Shown one piece after another: positions 26,192-35,075 of a stretch of DNA of 64,000 bases (positions are counted from its first letter, which is position 1; each line of letters begins with the position of its first letter). A program made the translations under genes and the position numbers. Origin of the DNA: Streptomyces sannanensis (GTDB lineage Bacteria; Actinomycetota; Actinomycetes; Streptomycetales; Streptomycetaceae); the NCBI RefSeq assembly GCF_039536205.1, contig NZ_BAAAYL010000001.1, positions 7,345,354-7,409,353 on the forward strand, given 5' to 3'. The notes beneath the pieces were generated by a model that worked only from the letters and a program-made list of their open reading frames with translations, did no database searches and was not told the origin of the DNA.

Positions 26192-27457
26192 TTGCGGCTG
26201 CGCGAGTTCGCCGCACGGAACCGTCTGCCGCACCGCTGGATCGATCTGGAGAAGGACGATCAGGCCGAGGCAATGCTGCGCAGGTTCGGCATCCGGCCGG
26301 AAGAGACGCCGGTCGTCATCTGGAGAGGGCGCCAAGTACTGCGCAATCCCGACAACGCGGAGCTCGCCCGCCTCATCGGGCTTTCCGTACCGGCGCCCGA
26401 CAGCGCCCGGTGCGATGTGCTGGTGATCGGTGCGGGCCCGGCCGGGCTCGCCACGTCCGTGTACGGCGCGTCCGACGGTCTCGCCGTCGTCACCGTCGAC
26501 GCGGTCGCCACCGGAGGCCAGGCCGGCACCTCCTCGCGTATCGAGAACTACCTGGGCTTCCCCTCCGGGATCTCGGGGGCCGAACTCATCGAGCGCGCGG
26601 TGCTCCAGGCGCGCAAGTTCGGCGCGCGGATCACGGTGCCCGCCGAGGTCACGGCGCTCGCACCCCGCGGCGGCCACTACGCCGTCACCTTCGCGGACGG
26701 TTCCGAGACCGAGGCCGGCACGGTCGTCCTGGCCCTGGGGGCGCGCTTCCGCCGGCTCGACGTCCCGGGCATCCAGCGACTGGAGGGCAGCAGTGTGTAC
26801 TACGCCGCCACGATCCTCGAGGCGAACATGTGCCGGATGGACCCGGTGGCCGTGGTCGGCGGGGGCAACTCCGCCGGCCAGGGAGCGCTGTTCCTCGCCC
26901 AGTTCACCCCCGAGGTGCATCTGCTCGTCCGGCACGGCGACCTCGGCAGGGACATGTCGCGCTATCTCGTCGACCAAGTGCAACGCCAACCGAAGGTGAA
27001 GGTACTGCTCAACACCGAGGTGCACGAGGTGCGTGGGGAGGGTGTCCTGCAAGCGCTGGTCCTCCGGAACAACGTCACCGGGGACAGCTGGGAGCTGCGG
27101 GCCCGCGCCCTGTTCGTCTTCATCGGGGCCCGGCCGCCCACCGAGTGGCTCAAGGACGTCATCGCGCTGGATTCTCACGGATTCGTCCTCACCGGCCCCG
27201 AGGCCGAGGCCCGGGGCGACCCGGATGTGTGGGCACCGCCGGGACGCGGACCACTGATGCTGGAAACCACGCTGCCCGGCGTCTTCGCGGCCGGCGATGT
27301 CAGGAGCGGGTCCGTCAAGAGAGTGGCCTCCGCCGCGGGCGAAGGGGCAATGGCGGTTCGGCTTGTGCACGAGCACCGGGCGCAGGAGGGCAACCTCGTC
27401 CGCACGCAAGACGACGACCGCGAACGTCAGACCCTGCCAGGCCGGCCGGCGTCCTGA
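26192..27457 (+). CDS. Thioredoxin-reductase-like FAD oxidoreductase lacking its N-terminal receiver domain
   Basis: A two-dinucleotide-domain flavoprotein of about 421 residues. FAD site: CDVLVIGAGPAGLATSVYGA. NAD(P) site: VAVVGGGNSAGQGALFLAQF. C-terminal FAD contact: PGVFAAGDVRSGSVKRVAS. The redox CxxC of true thioredoxin reductases is absent. The N-terminal 70 residues (LREFAARNRLPHRWIDLEKD) are a glutaredoxin-like linker. In full-length relatives it follows a response-regulator receiver domain. Here a stop codon at 26174 and a stress-gene fragment occupy that place, so the receiver has been deleted. The only in-frame early start is TTG at 26192. It may be expressed as a shortened enzyme or be dead. 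Confidence 0.75.
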   Translation: MRLREFAARNRLPHRWIDLEKDDQAEAMLRRFGIRPEETPVVIWRGRQVLRNPDNAELARLIGLSVPAPDSARCDVLVIGAGPAGLATSVYGASDGLAVVTVDAVATGGQAGTSSRIENYLGFPSGISGAELIERAVLQARKFGARITVPAEVTALAPRGGHYAVTFADGSETEAGTVVLALGARFRRLDVPGIQRLEGSSVYYAATILEANMCRMDPVAVVGGGNSAGQGALFLAQFTPEVHLLVRHGDLGRDMSRYLVDQVQRQPKVKVLLNTEVHEVRGEGVLQALVLRNNVTGDSWELRARALFVFIGARPPTEWLKDVIALDSHGFVLTGPEAEARGDPDVWAPPGRGPLMLETTLPGVFAAGDVRSGSVKRVASAAGEGAMAVRLVHEHRAQEGNLVRTQDDDRERQTLPGRPAS

Positions 27458-27665
27458 GGCCGGACCTGCCTGCGCTCGCGGCAGGCAGTGCTGCGGACCG
27501 TCCGGTCGTACCGACCGCAGTGCGTATGCGCCTGTCCGGTGGTATCGGCGGCGCCCACAATCCCCGCCCTCGAGCGCGGCAAGAAGGCCGCGTCCACTCG
27601 TGGCTGTGCTGACCGGCAACCGCAACGGGACTTGCGGCCATGAACGGAAATCGGGCTCACGAGTG

Positions 27666-27869
27666 ATGGACTCCGATGGGGACACCATCGAACTCGGCGT
27701 CCGGAACGCCGACGACGAGAAGCCCGACAGTTGGTACCCGTATCCGCTCGTCGGCACAAGCACCACTCCGGACGTCAGCCTCGCCCATGCCGTCGGCAGC
27801 GAAGTGATGTCCGTCAGCGTCGCCGGGCGGAAACCCCCGAACTGCGGCTGCGGGCCGACACCCTGCTGA
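27666..27869 (+). CDS. Small hypothetical protein or gene fragment
   Basis: A 67-codon frame (MDSDGDTIELGVRNADDEKP, then LAHAVGSEVMSVSVAG) with balanced composition in its first 54 residues, then a Cys/Pro-rich tail. There is no good ribosome binding site and no family I recognise. It may be the start of a gene whose remainder was lost at the junction with the LuxR fragment that follows. Confidence 0.3.
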   Translation: MDSDGDTIELGVRNADDEKPDSWYPYPLVGTSTTPDVSLAHAVGSEVMSVSVAGRKPPNCGCGPTPC

Positions 27870-27880
27870 CGGCATACGCC

Positions 27881-28066
27881 AGTATCGCGCGCCGCCTGCA
27901 TCTGACCGAGGGCACTGTGAAGTCCTACGTCAGCTCGATCCTGGCACGCCTCGGGGTGGAGAACCGGGCCGCGGCCGCCGTCGTGGCCCACCAGGCCGGA
28001 CTGATCCCCCCGGCCCCACCCGCGCTCACGGGCGAGACGGTTCACGCGCCGCGCCCACACGGCTGA
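27881..28066 (+). pseudogene. LuxR-type HTH fragment of a response regulator
   Basis: SIARRLHLTEGTVKSYVSSI, then LARLGVENRAAAAVVAHQAG, is the C-terminal GerE/LuxR helix-turn-helix of a NarL-type response regulator. The receiver domain and linker are missing. Its 3' end overlaps the convergent PAP2 pseudogene. Confidence 0.7.
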
Positions 28067-28809
28067 CCAGACACGCACCGCGTACGGGCGGCCCACCAGG
28101 ACCACCGCCACGGTCACGGCGGCGCCCAGCAGCGCCCCGGCCATCACGTCGTGCGGGTAGTGCACGCCGACCGCGACCCGCAGCACGGCGCCCAGCGTCC
28201 CGAGCGGCAGTGTCAGCACGCCCACCGGGGCCGGCACATCGCGAGCCCGGTGGCGACCGCGACCGAGAGGGTGGCGTGGTTACTGGGGAACGACCAGTCG
28301 CCCGGCTCCGGGCACACCGCCGCCGCCACAGCGCCCTGTACCGCACGGCAGGGCCGTTCCTCGTCCACGACGAGTTTCAGCGCCTCGCTCAGCGTGTACG
28401 CGGCACAGGCGCCGACGACGGTGAGCAGCACGCCCACCGAGCGGACGGCGTCCCGGTCCCGCAGGGCCCGCCAGCCCGCCACGACTGCCAGCAGCCCGAG
28501 GACCACCAGCACCCCCTCGGTGGCGAGGCCGAGCAGGGTGCCGGTCCCGGTGCTCGCGTCGGCGACCCACCCGGTGACCGCCCGGTACGCGTCGACCGAC
28601 GTGCCATCCGTGACGGCCACCGGTTCGGCCCGGCCGACACCGCCCGGGACCAACGCCGCCACCCCGGCGGCCCCGCCACAGGCCACCGCGGGGGCGAGGA
28701 GGACGACGCCGGCCGAAAGCCGGGGCCGGGCCGCGGTCGCCGCCCGGCGGCCGGTGCGGAGCCGTCCCCTGTGGGTTCGGCCGGGTCGGATACGAGAGTC
28801 TGCGTCCAT
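28010..28809 (-). pseudogene. PAP2-family membrane phosphatase, frameshifted
   Basis: A membrane lipid-phosphatase-like gene broken by one frameshift near 28225. Upstream of it, one frame has several membrane helices and the first two catalytic motifs (KLVVDEERPCR, and PSNHATLSVAVATG with Asn in place of the usual Gly). Downstream, another frame has the third motif in RVAVGVHYPHDVMAGALLGA. Joined, the two give a normal PAP2 protein of about 265 residues. The first start is ATG at 28809. A one-base sequencing error would explain it equally well. Confidence 0.75.
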
Positions 28810-29273
28810 GCCCACCGACCGTAGGAACGGACCGCGCCGCGCACCCCTGCCGTTCGGGAGGCTGTGCCCCTGCCGATCGGCAGGGTTGACGGCCGACGGA
28901 CCACCTGCCAGGCGCCGACGTGCCGCCACCCCGCGCTGCGGCCTCACGTGCCTTCATGGCCCGCAGGACCACGAGGGGATGGCCGCCCCGGGGGATGGTT
29001 GGGCCGTTCGCGGACGCCGAGACGTGGGCGGGCCGGTACTGGGACACCGCATGGCCGACGCCCCGCCTGCCGCGGCGCTCGCCGGCGCGCTGACGCCCGT
29101 CCGCGCCACCCGGGGTGCCGTAGCAGCCGGCAGTCGGCGGAGGGGCAGAAGAGGAGCTTCATCATTCCCTTGTGAATGGTGGGGATGCGGTGCTGTCATG
29201 CGCCACAAGGTGTGCTGAGGTGTCAGCGTCAGCCCGGAGATCTGGCTGTTCCACCGTCGGAGGGACCCGCACT
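28810..29273. other. Stretch without recognisable genes
   Basis: About 460 bp between the divergent PAP2 and SMP-30-like genes. Frames are open in several directions but Arg/Pro-rich, as expected of noncoding GC-rich DNA. The last 30 bp hold the ribosome binding site GGAGGGA of the next gene. Confidence 0.4.
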
Positions 29274-30230
29274 GTGGCACGCTCATTAACTCGTCGTCAT
29301 CTCATCGGCACAGCTGCGGCGCTCGGCGGTGCCGCCCTGGTAGGGCCGTTGGCTTCCGTCGCCCAGGCCGGCACCGGCGCATCCTGGCCGGACGCGATAG
29401 CCACTCCGCCGGGCTTCCAGCCCGAGGGGATCGCCATCGGTCCGGGTGCCGTTGCGTACACGGGCTCGCTGCTCGACGGCTCGATCTACCGGACCGAACT
29501 GGCCACCGGACGTGGGCGGATCATCAGAGAGGGACAGGGACCGATATCGGTCGGTCTCAAGGTCGATCCGTACGGAAGACTGCTCGTCGCGGGAGGCGAC
29601 AGCGGCGAGATCCGTGTCGTCCACCGGCACGACGGCCGTCTGCTGGCATCCTGGCGGGCGGAAACCGGCACGACTTTTGTGAACGACGTCGTGGTGGGTT
29701 GTGGAGGAGCCTGGTTCACGGACTCCTTCAACGACGTCCTGTACCACCTGCCTCTGCGCCCGGCCCTGCCAGGGACCTCTGCCCTGCGCAGGCTGCCGCT
29801 GGGCGGCGCCTGGGCGCCGACGCCGCCCGGCGGAGAAGTCTGGGGATCCAACGGCATCGCGCTGACGCCGGACCGCAGGGCGCTGCTGATCGTGAACGAC
29901 AACGTGTCGGCGCTCTACCGTGTCGACCCGCGCACCGGGGAGGCCACCCGGACTGCCCTTGACGGCGGGGCGGTCAGCAACGGAGACGGCCTGGTCGTCC
30001 ATGGCCGAACCCTGTACGTCGTGCGCAACTGGGCTTACGCCATCGATGTGTTCCGGCTCAGTGGTGACGGCACCCGCGGGACTTTCGTCAAGCGCATCAC
30101 CGACCCCCGCTTCGACGAGCCCACCACAGCGGCCGTTCACGGGGGCCGCCTCTATGTCGTCAACGCTCGGTTCGATGCGGACTGGTCGGACCCGGCGACA
30201 TCTTCCACCGTCGTCAGCGTTCCGCTGTAG
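29274..30230 (+). CDS. Secreted SMP-30/gluconolactonase-like beta-propeller protein
   Basis: A 318-residue exported beta-propeller. The N-terminus has a Tat-type signal (SLTRRHLIGTAAALGGAALV, ending SVAQA). The mature part has repeated blade segments (GFQPEGIAIGPGAVAYTGSL, VGLKVDPYGRLLVAGGDSG, NGIALTPDRRALLIVNDN) typical of the SMP-30/lactonase superfamily. Streptomyces relatives are often labelled superoxide dismutase, without support from sequence. The GTG at 29274 is chosen for its GGAGGGA site and because it starts the signal peptide. The substrate is unknown. A strong terminator follows. Confidence 0.85.
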   Translation: MARSLTRRHLIGTAAALGGAALVGPLASVAQAGTGASWPDAIATPPGFQPEGIAIGPGAVAYTGSLLDGSIYRTELATGRGRIIREGQGPISVGLKVDPYGRLLVAGGDSGEIRVVHRHDGRLLASWRAETGTTFVNDVVVGCGGAWFTDSFNDVLYHLPLRPALPGTSALRRLPLGGAWAPTPPGGEVWGSNGIALTPDRRALLIVNDNVSALYRVDPRTGEATRTALDGGAVSNGDGLVVHGRTLYVVRNWAYAIDVFRLSGDGTRGTFVKRITDPRFDEPTTAAVHGGRLYVVNARFDADWSDPATSSTVVSVPL

Positions 30231-30254
30231 AGCGCGGAGGCTCCGGTCGAGGGC

Positions 30255-30289
30255 AGCCCGCCGGGTGCGCGAAGCGCACCCGGCGGGCT
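30255..30289. terminator. Strong bidirectional hairpin terminator
   Basis: AGCCCGCCGGGTGCGC-GAA-GCGCACCCGGCGGGCT, a perfect 16-bp stem with a 3-base loop, lies between two convergent genes. Confidence 0.85.
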
Positions 30290-30293
30290 CCAT

Positions 30294-30581
30294 TTACCCG
30301 AAAGCGCGGGCCCGCGCGATCTGTCCCGCCTGCACCGCCGCGAAGATCGCCGCGCTGCTACGGTCCTGGCCCACCACCAGCTGACACCACTGCCGACGAT
30401 CCCTTTCGGACAGCGCACCGTCCGCCACGGCCTGATCCGGACCGGCATTGCCGTCCGGCCGCGGTGTGGTCACCACGGCGAGGTTGCCGTAGTTGCTGAG
30501 CCGCACTGCGATCCACATGCCGGCCTCCATCGCCCGCGGCAGGATGCTCACGTCGAGGTAGTAGTCGGCGTCTTGAGTCAC
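30294..30581 (-). CDS. Small hypothetical protein (95 residues)
   Basis: Unrecognised. The protein starts VTQDADYYLDVSILPRAMEA, continues GMWIAVRLSNYGNLAVVTTP, and ends in a helical region (LSERDRRQWCQLVVGQDRSS). Its amino-acid use is normal for a real Streptomyces gene, and it ends just before a strong terminator it shares with the convergent gene. I use the GTG at 30581; a TTG two codons earlier is also possible. No signal peptide or membrane segment. Confidence 0.55.
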   Translation of the reverse strand: MTQDADYYLDVSILPRAMEAGMWIAVRLSNYGNLAVVTTPRPDGNAGPDQAVADGALSERDRRQWCQLVVGQDRSSAAIFAAVQAGQIARARAFG

Positions 30582-30803
30582 GCCCAAGCGGCAGGGTTCT
30601 CCCTGTTCAGCCGGTCAGTTCGTCAAGGGCACCGCTGCCGGAGGCAACGCCGCCGTCATCTCGCCCGCTCGGTACGGGCTGACTGGGGGGTGTCCGCACG
30701 GTCCTCGACACGATCGCCGATTCACCCCCGACGCCAGTCGCCGTCTGTCAAGAATTCACTACTGTGTGTCGCGCATCGACAGTGCTCATTGAAGGAGACC
30801 CGC

Positions 30804-31499
30804 GTGGAGCGCAGCCGTACCGACTTGAGGATCCGCGCCGTCCTCACCGCGATGGGTGTCACCGCCGCCCTCGCAGCCGCCCCTTCCGCCCAGGCGGCCT
30901 CGGCCGAGCCTGCCGCTTCCCCGGTCGTCGCCGTGCCGTCGGCCCCCTGCACCGGCGAGTTCGAGGGCGACAAGCGGCTCGGCCCGCAGCACCTGCCGCG
31001 GAAGTGGCAGGCGCCTGTCGGGCCGCTGCTCAACCGCTACCACCGCACCGGAAAGCTCTCGTCAGCCGACTTCCTCAAGAAGTACTGGGAGGGGCCGGTC
31101 GACACCGGAAGCTGGAAGTACCCGCCGAACGACGGCTTCGCCGAGGTCAACGGCACCGTCGACAAGGCCCCCGAGGTGCTGGACGAGGGCGAGCGCCTGG
31201 ACCGGTTCGGCTCCGAGTACGGCTCGTACCTCGCCCCGGCCGGCGATCCGTACGCCAAGCGTGCGCTGCCCCCACAGAACCTCAACACCCGGGATGCGGC
31301 CTTCCCGTGCGACTACCACACGTACGAGGTGACCAAGCCGTTCCTCGTCTGGGAGGGCTCCATCGCACCCTGGTTCGAGCAGCCGGGCGGTGGCCGGCAG
31401 ATCAAGCTGGACCCGGCCTTTCTCGCCCCAGGCGAGGGGCAGCGCCTGAACGTCAAGTGGCTGTTGGACCACGGCTATCTGGTCCGCGTCCCCGCGTGA
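30804..31499 (+). CDS. Secreted TNT-domain protein (NAD glycohydrolase toxin family)
   Basis: A 231-residue exported protein with a Sec signal peptide (ending about residue 33, AAPSAQA) and a C-terminal TNT domain (about 120-231), named after the NAD+ glycohydrolase toxin of Mycobacterium tuberculosis CpnT. Domain hallmarks are DRFGSEYGSYLAPAGDPYAK, ALPPQNLN, YEVTKPFLVWEGSIAPWFEQ and PGGGRQIKL. Members hydrolyse NAD(P)+ and kill or stop target cells. GAAGGAG precedes the GTG at 30804. The start of a small gene, a likely antidote, overlaps its stop codon by 4 bp. It has no WXG100 or polymorphic N-terminus, only a plain signal peptide. Confidence 0.85.
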   Translation: MERSRTDLRIRAVLTAMGVTAALAAAPSAQAASAEPAASPVVAVPSAPCTGEFEGDKRLGPQHLPRKWQAPVGPLLNRYHRTGKLSSADFLKKYWEGPVDTGSWKYPPNDGFAEVNGTVDKAPEVLDEGERLDRFGSEYGSYLAPAGDPYAKRALPPQNLNTRDAAFPCDYHTYEVTKPFLVWEGSIAPWFEQPGGGRQIKLDPAFLAPGEGQRLNVKWLLDHGYLVRVPA

Positions 31500-31735
31500 G
31501 CCACCGGCAGACACTCGAACGGGCACTTCGGGAGGCTGGAGTGCCCGCCGAGCACTACTGGATCGAGGGCGTCCACGAACCTGTGCCCACCCCAACTGAC
31601 TTCGTCTATCTGCGTGCGCGGCCGACCGGCGGTTGGGAGACGGGGGTGTTCGAGCGTGGCGCGTACGAGCCGGTCGCCGAGCATGCCACGGAGGCGGGAG
31701 CATGCGCCCACCTCCGTACCCTGCTCGGCATCTGA
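31496..31735 (+). CDS. Probable immunity protein for the TNT toxin
   Basis: A 79-residue acidic protein beginning at a GTG that overlaps the toxin stop (GTGA). It starts VSHRQTLERALREAGVPAEH, has a central hydrophobic/aromatic stretch (TDFVYLRARPTGGWETGVFE) and ends in a helix (EHATEAGACAHLRTLLGI). The position directly after a TNT-domain gene, translational coupling, small size and lack of signal peptide are all as expected for the cytosolic antidote. The pairing is inferred from context; I do not see strong similarity to the M. tuberculosis IFT protein. Confidence 0.7.
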   Translation: MSHRQTLERALREAGVPAEHYWIEGVHEPVPTPTDFVYLRARPTGGWETGVFERGAYEPVAEHATEAGACAHLRTLLGI

Positions 31736-31963
31736 TCACCCCAGCATGAGGGCCTCCTTCTCACTCCACGTACTTCGACCGAACTTCACGCTTCGGGGCT
31801 CTCCTGTTGCGGGGGGAGGGACGGGGGACGGTCACGGGCGTCAGCCTCGCCGGCCTCGCCATGCGTCCCATCCCGGATGACTGTTCGTGACGGCCTGCGG
31901 ACTGTTCCTCCTCGGCGTGGCGTGAGCCTCCCAAGCAGCGACCCCACTGGCCAGGAGAATGGC

Positions 31964-32110
31964 ATGACGAACAGAGACGCACCGCTCTCCGGCAAGGGAC
32001 GTCGTCGGCTCATCGAGCGCGTACTCACTCCAGCCGGGACACCTGTCAGCCGCCGGACGGTCAGCAGGCACCTCGCCGGCCTCCGGCTGAACCGACGGTG
32101 GTTCATCGGC
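31964..32110 (+). mobile_element. IS481-type transposase remnant
   Basis: After AGGAGAA the frame reads MTNRDAPLSGKGRRRLIERV, the usual N-terminus of IS481 transposases. It then jumps to GTPVSRRTVSRHLAGLRLNR, from a region about 100 residues further in the family. The rest is gone. The surrounding 31,736-32,289 has no other gene; a short frame near 32,200 (TTALQAAAFAAALVNAG) is not recognised. Confidence 0.55.
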
Positions 32111-32289
32111 TCCGACCGGGCCAGAGCGAGATCCACGCAGGGGACACCGCCCGGGCGGCCCTGGTCGGGGCGCGCCGGCCGTGTCCGGCGCAGCACATGA
32201 CGACGGCGCTCCAGGCCGCCGCGTTCGCGGCGGCCTTGGTCAACGCGGGCAGTCGTGAGGTCACCGAGGTCGGACGGTAGAGTCGCGCC

Positions 32290-32688
32290 GTGCCCAAGAC
32301 GGAGATTGACGTGGTGACCGCCGAGTTCTTCGGCGCTTTTGACAACCGGGGCGGCAAGGCCGCCGACGTGGGCCGGATCCGTCGGCTGGTTCTTCCGGGC
32401 GGCGTGATCGTCAATACCCGCCCGAAGTTCACGGTTTACACCGTGGACGAGTTCATCGAGCCTCGCCGGCAGCTGCTCACCGACGGTCGCCTGGTCGATT
32501 TCTCCGAGTGGGAAACCTCCGAACGGACCGAGATCGCGGGCGACATCGCGTCGCGGTTCGTCGAGTACCGCAAGTCCGGGATTCTGGACGGTGAGCCGTT
32601 CGAGGGCGGCGGGACCAAGACTTTCCAGTTCGTCCGCACCCCGGAGGGCTGGCGGATTGCAGCGTTCGCCTGGTACGACCGGCCCTGA
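32290..32688 (+). CDS. SnoaL/NTF2-like (DUF4440-type) protein
   Basis: A 132-residue cytosolic protein with the cone-shaped NTF2-like fold pattern: N-terminal helix (IDVVTAEFFGAFDNRGGKAA), strand with FTVYTVDEFIEPRRQLL, and C-terminal strands (RFVEYRKSGILDGEPFEGGG and TKTFQFVRTPEGWRIAAFAW). The closing phrase with GWRIAAFAWYD is typical of DUF4440 proteins. Family members are isomerases, hydratases or ligand binders; which applies here cannot be said. Start is GTG at 32290. It is convergent with the DUF389 gene. Confidence 0.75.
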   Translation: MPKTEIDVVTAEFFGAFDNRGGKAADVGRIRRLVLPGGVIVNTRPKFTVYTVDEFIEPRRQLLTDGRLVDFSEWETSERTEIAGDIASRFVEYRKSGILDGEPFEGGGTKTFQFVRTPEGWRIAAFAWYDRP

Positions 32689-32736
32689 GCTTGTCGTTGA
32701 ACGTCCCGGTTCGACTTGGGACGCGAACTTGGTTGC

Positions 32737-33693
32737 TCACCTGGGCTTTTGGCGGACGAATGGGCGGCCCCGGTTACGGCGCTCGGCCCACAGCCACTTC
32801 TGAGCCAGCAGGGTGAGTGTGCCGGCAAGTACGATGCCGAGCAGGTTCAGCAGCAGCTGGTTCGTCGAGCCGGCTGTCTGACTCGTGTCCCCATAGCTCA
32901 GGGCCACCGCGGCGTTGGCAGCGGCCGGGACCGTGGTCACGGAGATGGCGACGCCGACCAGGGCTCCCGACTTGGCGGAGGTCAGCGAGAGCGTGCCGGC
33001 GATGCCCGCGAGCACCGCCACCACGAAGGAGAAGGCGTCGGGGGCGTAGACGAAACTGGTGTTGGGCCGCTCGCTCTCCAACTGGGCCTTGCTGAACAGG
33101 TCCGCCACGTCCATGAACCAGCTGAACCCCACCGTCACCGCCATGGCGACCGCGAAGCCCACGAGGAGCGCCATCAGGGAGCGGAGCGCGAGCCGAGGGG
33201 CGCGCTGGACCAGGGCCGTGCTCAAGCCCGCCAGCGGCCCGAACTCCGGGCCCACCGCCATCGCGCCCACGATCAGGATCGCATTGTCGAGCACGACACC
33301 GCAGGCCGCGATCATCGTGGCGAGGGTGAGGAAGGCGACGTACGTGATCGACAGCGTCGACTCCTCCTGCGTCGCATCTGCAAGGTGCTCCCACAACACC
33401 GCGTCCGCGCCTTCGCCCGGTGCCTCCTCCTCCGCCTTGTCGGCGCGCTCGGAGAGCGACAGGTCGATGTTCTCTACGGCGATCGAGCCGGTCTTGTCGA
33501 GGCCGAACGCCCGCAGCGCACCGATGAGTTCGTCACCTGCTTCGCGGGCGACGTCACACAGGACGAGATCGCCGACGGGGTTGCGGGCGGCGCCCGGCAG
33601 CACGACGAGGTGCGTGGTCCCGACTGTCTTCTCGATCAGGCGCACCACGTCGTCGGTCTTGTCGGCGGGGGTGAGCAGGCGGAGGTGCAGCAT
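32737..33693 (-). CDS. DUF389 membrane protein
   Basis: A 318-residue protein: a cytosolic N-terminal ferredoxin-like domain (LHLRLLTPADKTDDVVRLIE, about 1-80), then a DUF389 membrane domain with about six helices. The core motif is VGAMAVGPEFGPLAGLSTAL, followed by SAKSGALVGVAISVTTVPAA and LLLNLLGIVLAGTLTLLAQ. The function of the family is not established; it is widespread in actinomycetes. ATG start with no overlap. No operon partner is visible, since both flanking stretches are empty or convergent. Confidence 0.88.
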   Translation of the reverse strand: MLHLRLLTPADKTDDVVRLIEKTVGTTHLVVLPGAARNPVGDLVLCDVAREAGDELIGALRAFGLDKTGSIAVENIDLSLSERADKAEEEAPGEGADAVLWEHLADATQEESTLSITYVAFLTLATMIAACGVVLDNAILIVGAMAVGPEFGPLAGLSTALVQRAPRLALRSLMALLVGFAVAMAVTVGFSWFMDVADLFSKAQLESERPNTSFVYAPDAFSFVVAVLAGIAGTLSLTSAKSGALVGVAISVTTVPAAANAAVALSYGDTSQTAGSTNQLLLNLLGIVLAGTLTLLAQKWLWAERRNRGRPFVRQKPR

Positions 33694-34193
33694 GGGGGCA
33701 GGTTAACCGGGCGGTGCTCATTGCTGCGAGGGGGCTTCGAGGCGAGTGGGCGAGGCGGCGGGTGATCTCAGGTCCGTGCGTCGATGCCGCGGGTCAGCAG
33801 GGTGATGACGGTATATGCGGGTCAGGCGCGGTCGGCATCGCCTGCCACGCCCTGAGCCACCACCCGGACAGACCTCGGTCGCCGGACAGGCCCTGCAGGA
33901 GCGAGAGGAACTCGGTACAAGGGGCGTCTGGTGGCTGGGCCACGGGGGATGCAGGCGCTCACCCCCTGCTTGCTCCGGGCCAACATTCATGGGCCTCGGC
34001 CTGTGATCGACCTGGAGCCGTCCGACGCCGACATGTACTTCGGGAAGGTGCTCGGGGCTCACTGAACGGCACTCGACCGGCCCGTGCCCAGCCGAGGTGT
34101 GGCGGCCGACAGCATCGCCTGTTTCCGCTTCCGGCCTCCGCCGTCTCTGCTCCGCCCCTCGATGGCGCGGGGTCTTCCGTGCCGTGAAGGTGG
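33694..34193. other. Stretch with only a short gene tail
   Basis: Five hundred bp without an intact gene. On the plus strand, a frame ending at 34,065 closes with VIDLEPSDADMYFGKVLGAH, which has normal protein composition and looks like the last 20 residues of a lost gene. I cannot name it. Confidence 0.35.
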
Positions 34194-35075
34194 TCAGAAG
34201 CCGGGTTTGGTGGCGGTGACAGCGGTGTAGCCCATTTTGGTACGGCAAAGCTCCAGGACGAGGGGGTAGGCGAGGTCGAGCTGGGATGCGGCCTCAGGGC
34301 CAAGGAGGTCGGCGATACGGGGGCGGCGGCCGGCGTAGACCAGGGAGATGAGGTCGTAGGTGGGGCCGAACTCGCCCGTCTTGTCGCGGACGCGGTCCAC
34401 GGTGAAACCGGCCTCGCGGGCGAGGTCGGCGTAGGCTCCGGGGGAGAGCGCCAGGCGGGGCAGCGCGAAGCCCGTGCGGAACAGGCGCACCTCCTCGTCG
34501 GTGAAGGAGGACGCCTCGTAGCAGTCGGCGAGGACAAGCCGGCCGCCGGGGCGCAGGACACGCCAGGCCTCGCGCAGGGCGAGCAAGCGGTCGGCGAAGT
34601 GAGCGAAGGACTCGATCGCCCAGGCGCCGTCGAAGGAAGCGTCGGGGAAGGGCAGGTGCATTGCGTCGCCGGTGGTGAAGTCGATGTGGTCGGCGAGCCC
34701 GGCGCGGGCGGCGCGCTCAGCTGCCTGCGCGGTCTGCGTGCGGCTGGCGGTGATGCCGGTGGCCTGCACACCAGTGGTCCGGGCCAGGCGCACGGTGGGC
34801 CGGCCGGTGCCGCAGCCGATGTCCAGTACCCGCCGGCCTTCGCCGACGAGGGCCAGTTCGCTGATCAGCTCGTCGGTCCAGCGGTCCTGCGCCTGGGTCA
34901 GCTCCTGCCATGCCTCGTCCGAAGACAGCGCCCTGCCCGGGTCGGGCCGAACTCCGCCGTCCCACATGCCAAGGTGCATGCTGTCGCCCATCGTCAGGCT
35001 GTACAGGTCACCGAAGCGGTCGTACCACGCCCCGACCTCCGTTGCAGACAGCTCCTGCTCGACCGGGTTCTCCAT
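34194..35075 (-). CDS. Class I SAM-dependent methyltransferase
   Basis: A 293-residue methyltransferase. Motif I is RVLDIGCGTGRPTVRLA, followed by the acidic end of strand 2, IDFTTGDAMHLPFPDASFDG (motif II/post-I) and LREAWRVLRPGGRLVLADCY (motif III). The N-terminus (VGAWYDRFGDLYSLTMGDSM, HLGMWDGG) resembles the sterol/tocopherol and small-molecule C- or O-methyltransferase branch of actinomycete secondary metabolism. AGGAGGGG precedes the ATG at 35075. It stands alone. It is tempting to link it to the terpene cyclase 18 kb away, but nothing in the sequence supports that. Confidence 0.9.
   Translation of the reverse strand: MENPVEQELSATEVGAWYDRFGDLYSLTMGDSMHLGMWDGGVRPDPGRALSSDEAWQELTQAQDRWTDELISELALVGEGRRVLDIGCGTGRPTVRLARTTGVQATGITASRTQTAQAAERAARAGLADHIDFTTGDAMHLPFPDASFDGAWAIESFAHFADRLLALREAWRVLRPGGRLVLADCYEASSFTDEEVRLFRTGFALPRLALSPGAYADLAREAGFTVDRVRDKTGEFGPTYDLISLVYAGRRPRIADLLGPEAASQLDLAYPLVLELCRTKMGYTAVTATKPGF

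Noticed and set aside
25973..28237. A 754-codon minus-strand frame
   Set aside because: It is antisense to the FAD oxidoreductase. Only the first 76 codons (end of PAP2) resemble a protein family.
34194..35075. Methyltransferase as part of a terpene cluster with the cyclase
   Set aside because: The two genes are 18 kb apart with unrelated and mobile genes between. No prenyl-diphosphate methyltransferase-specific motif was recognised.
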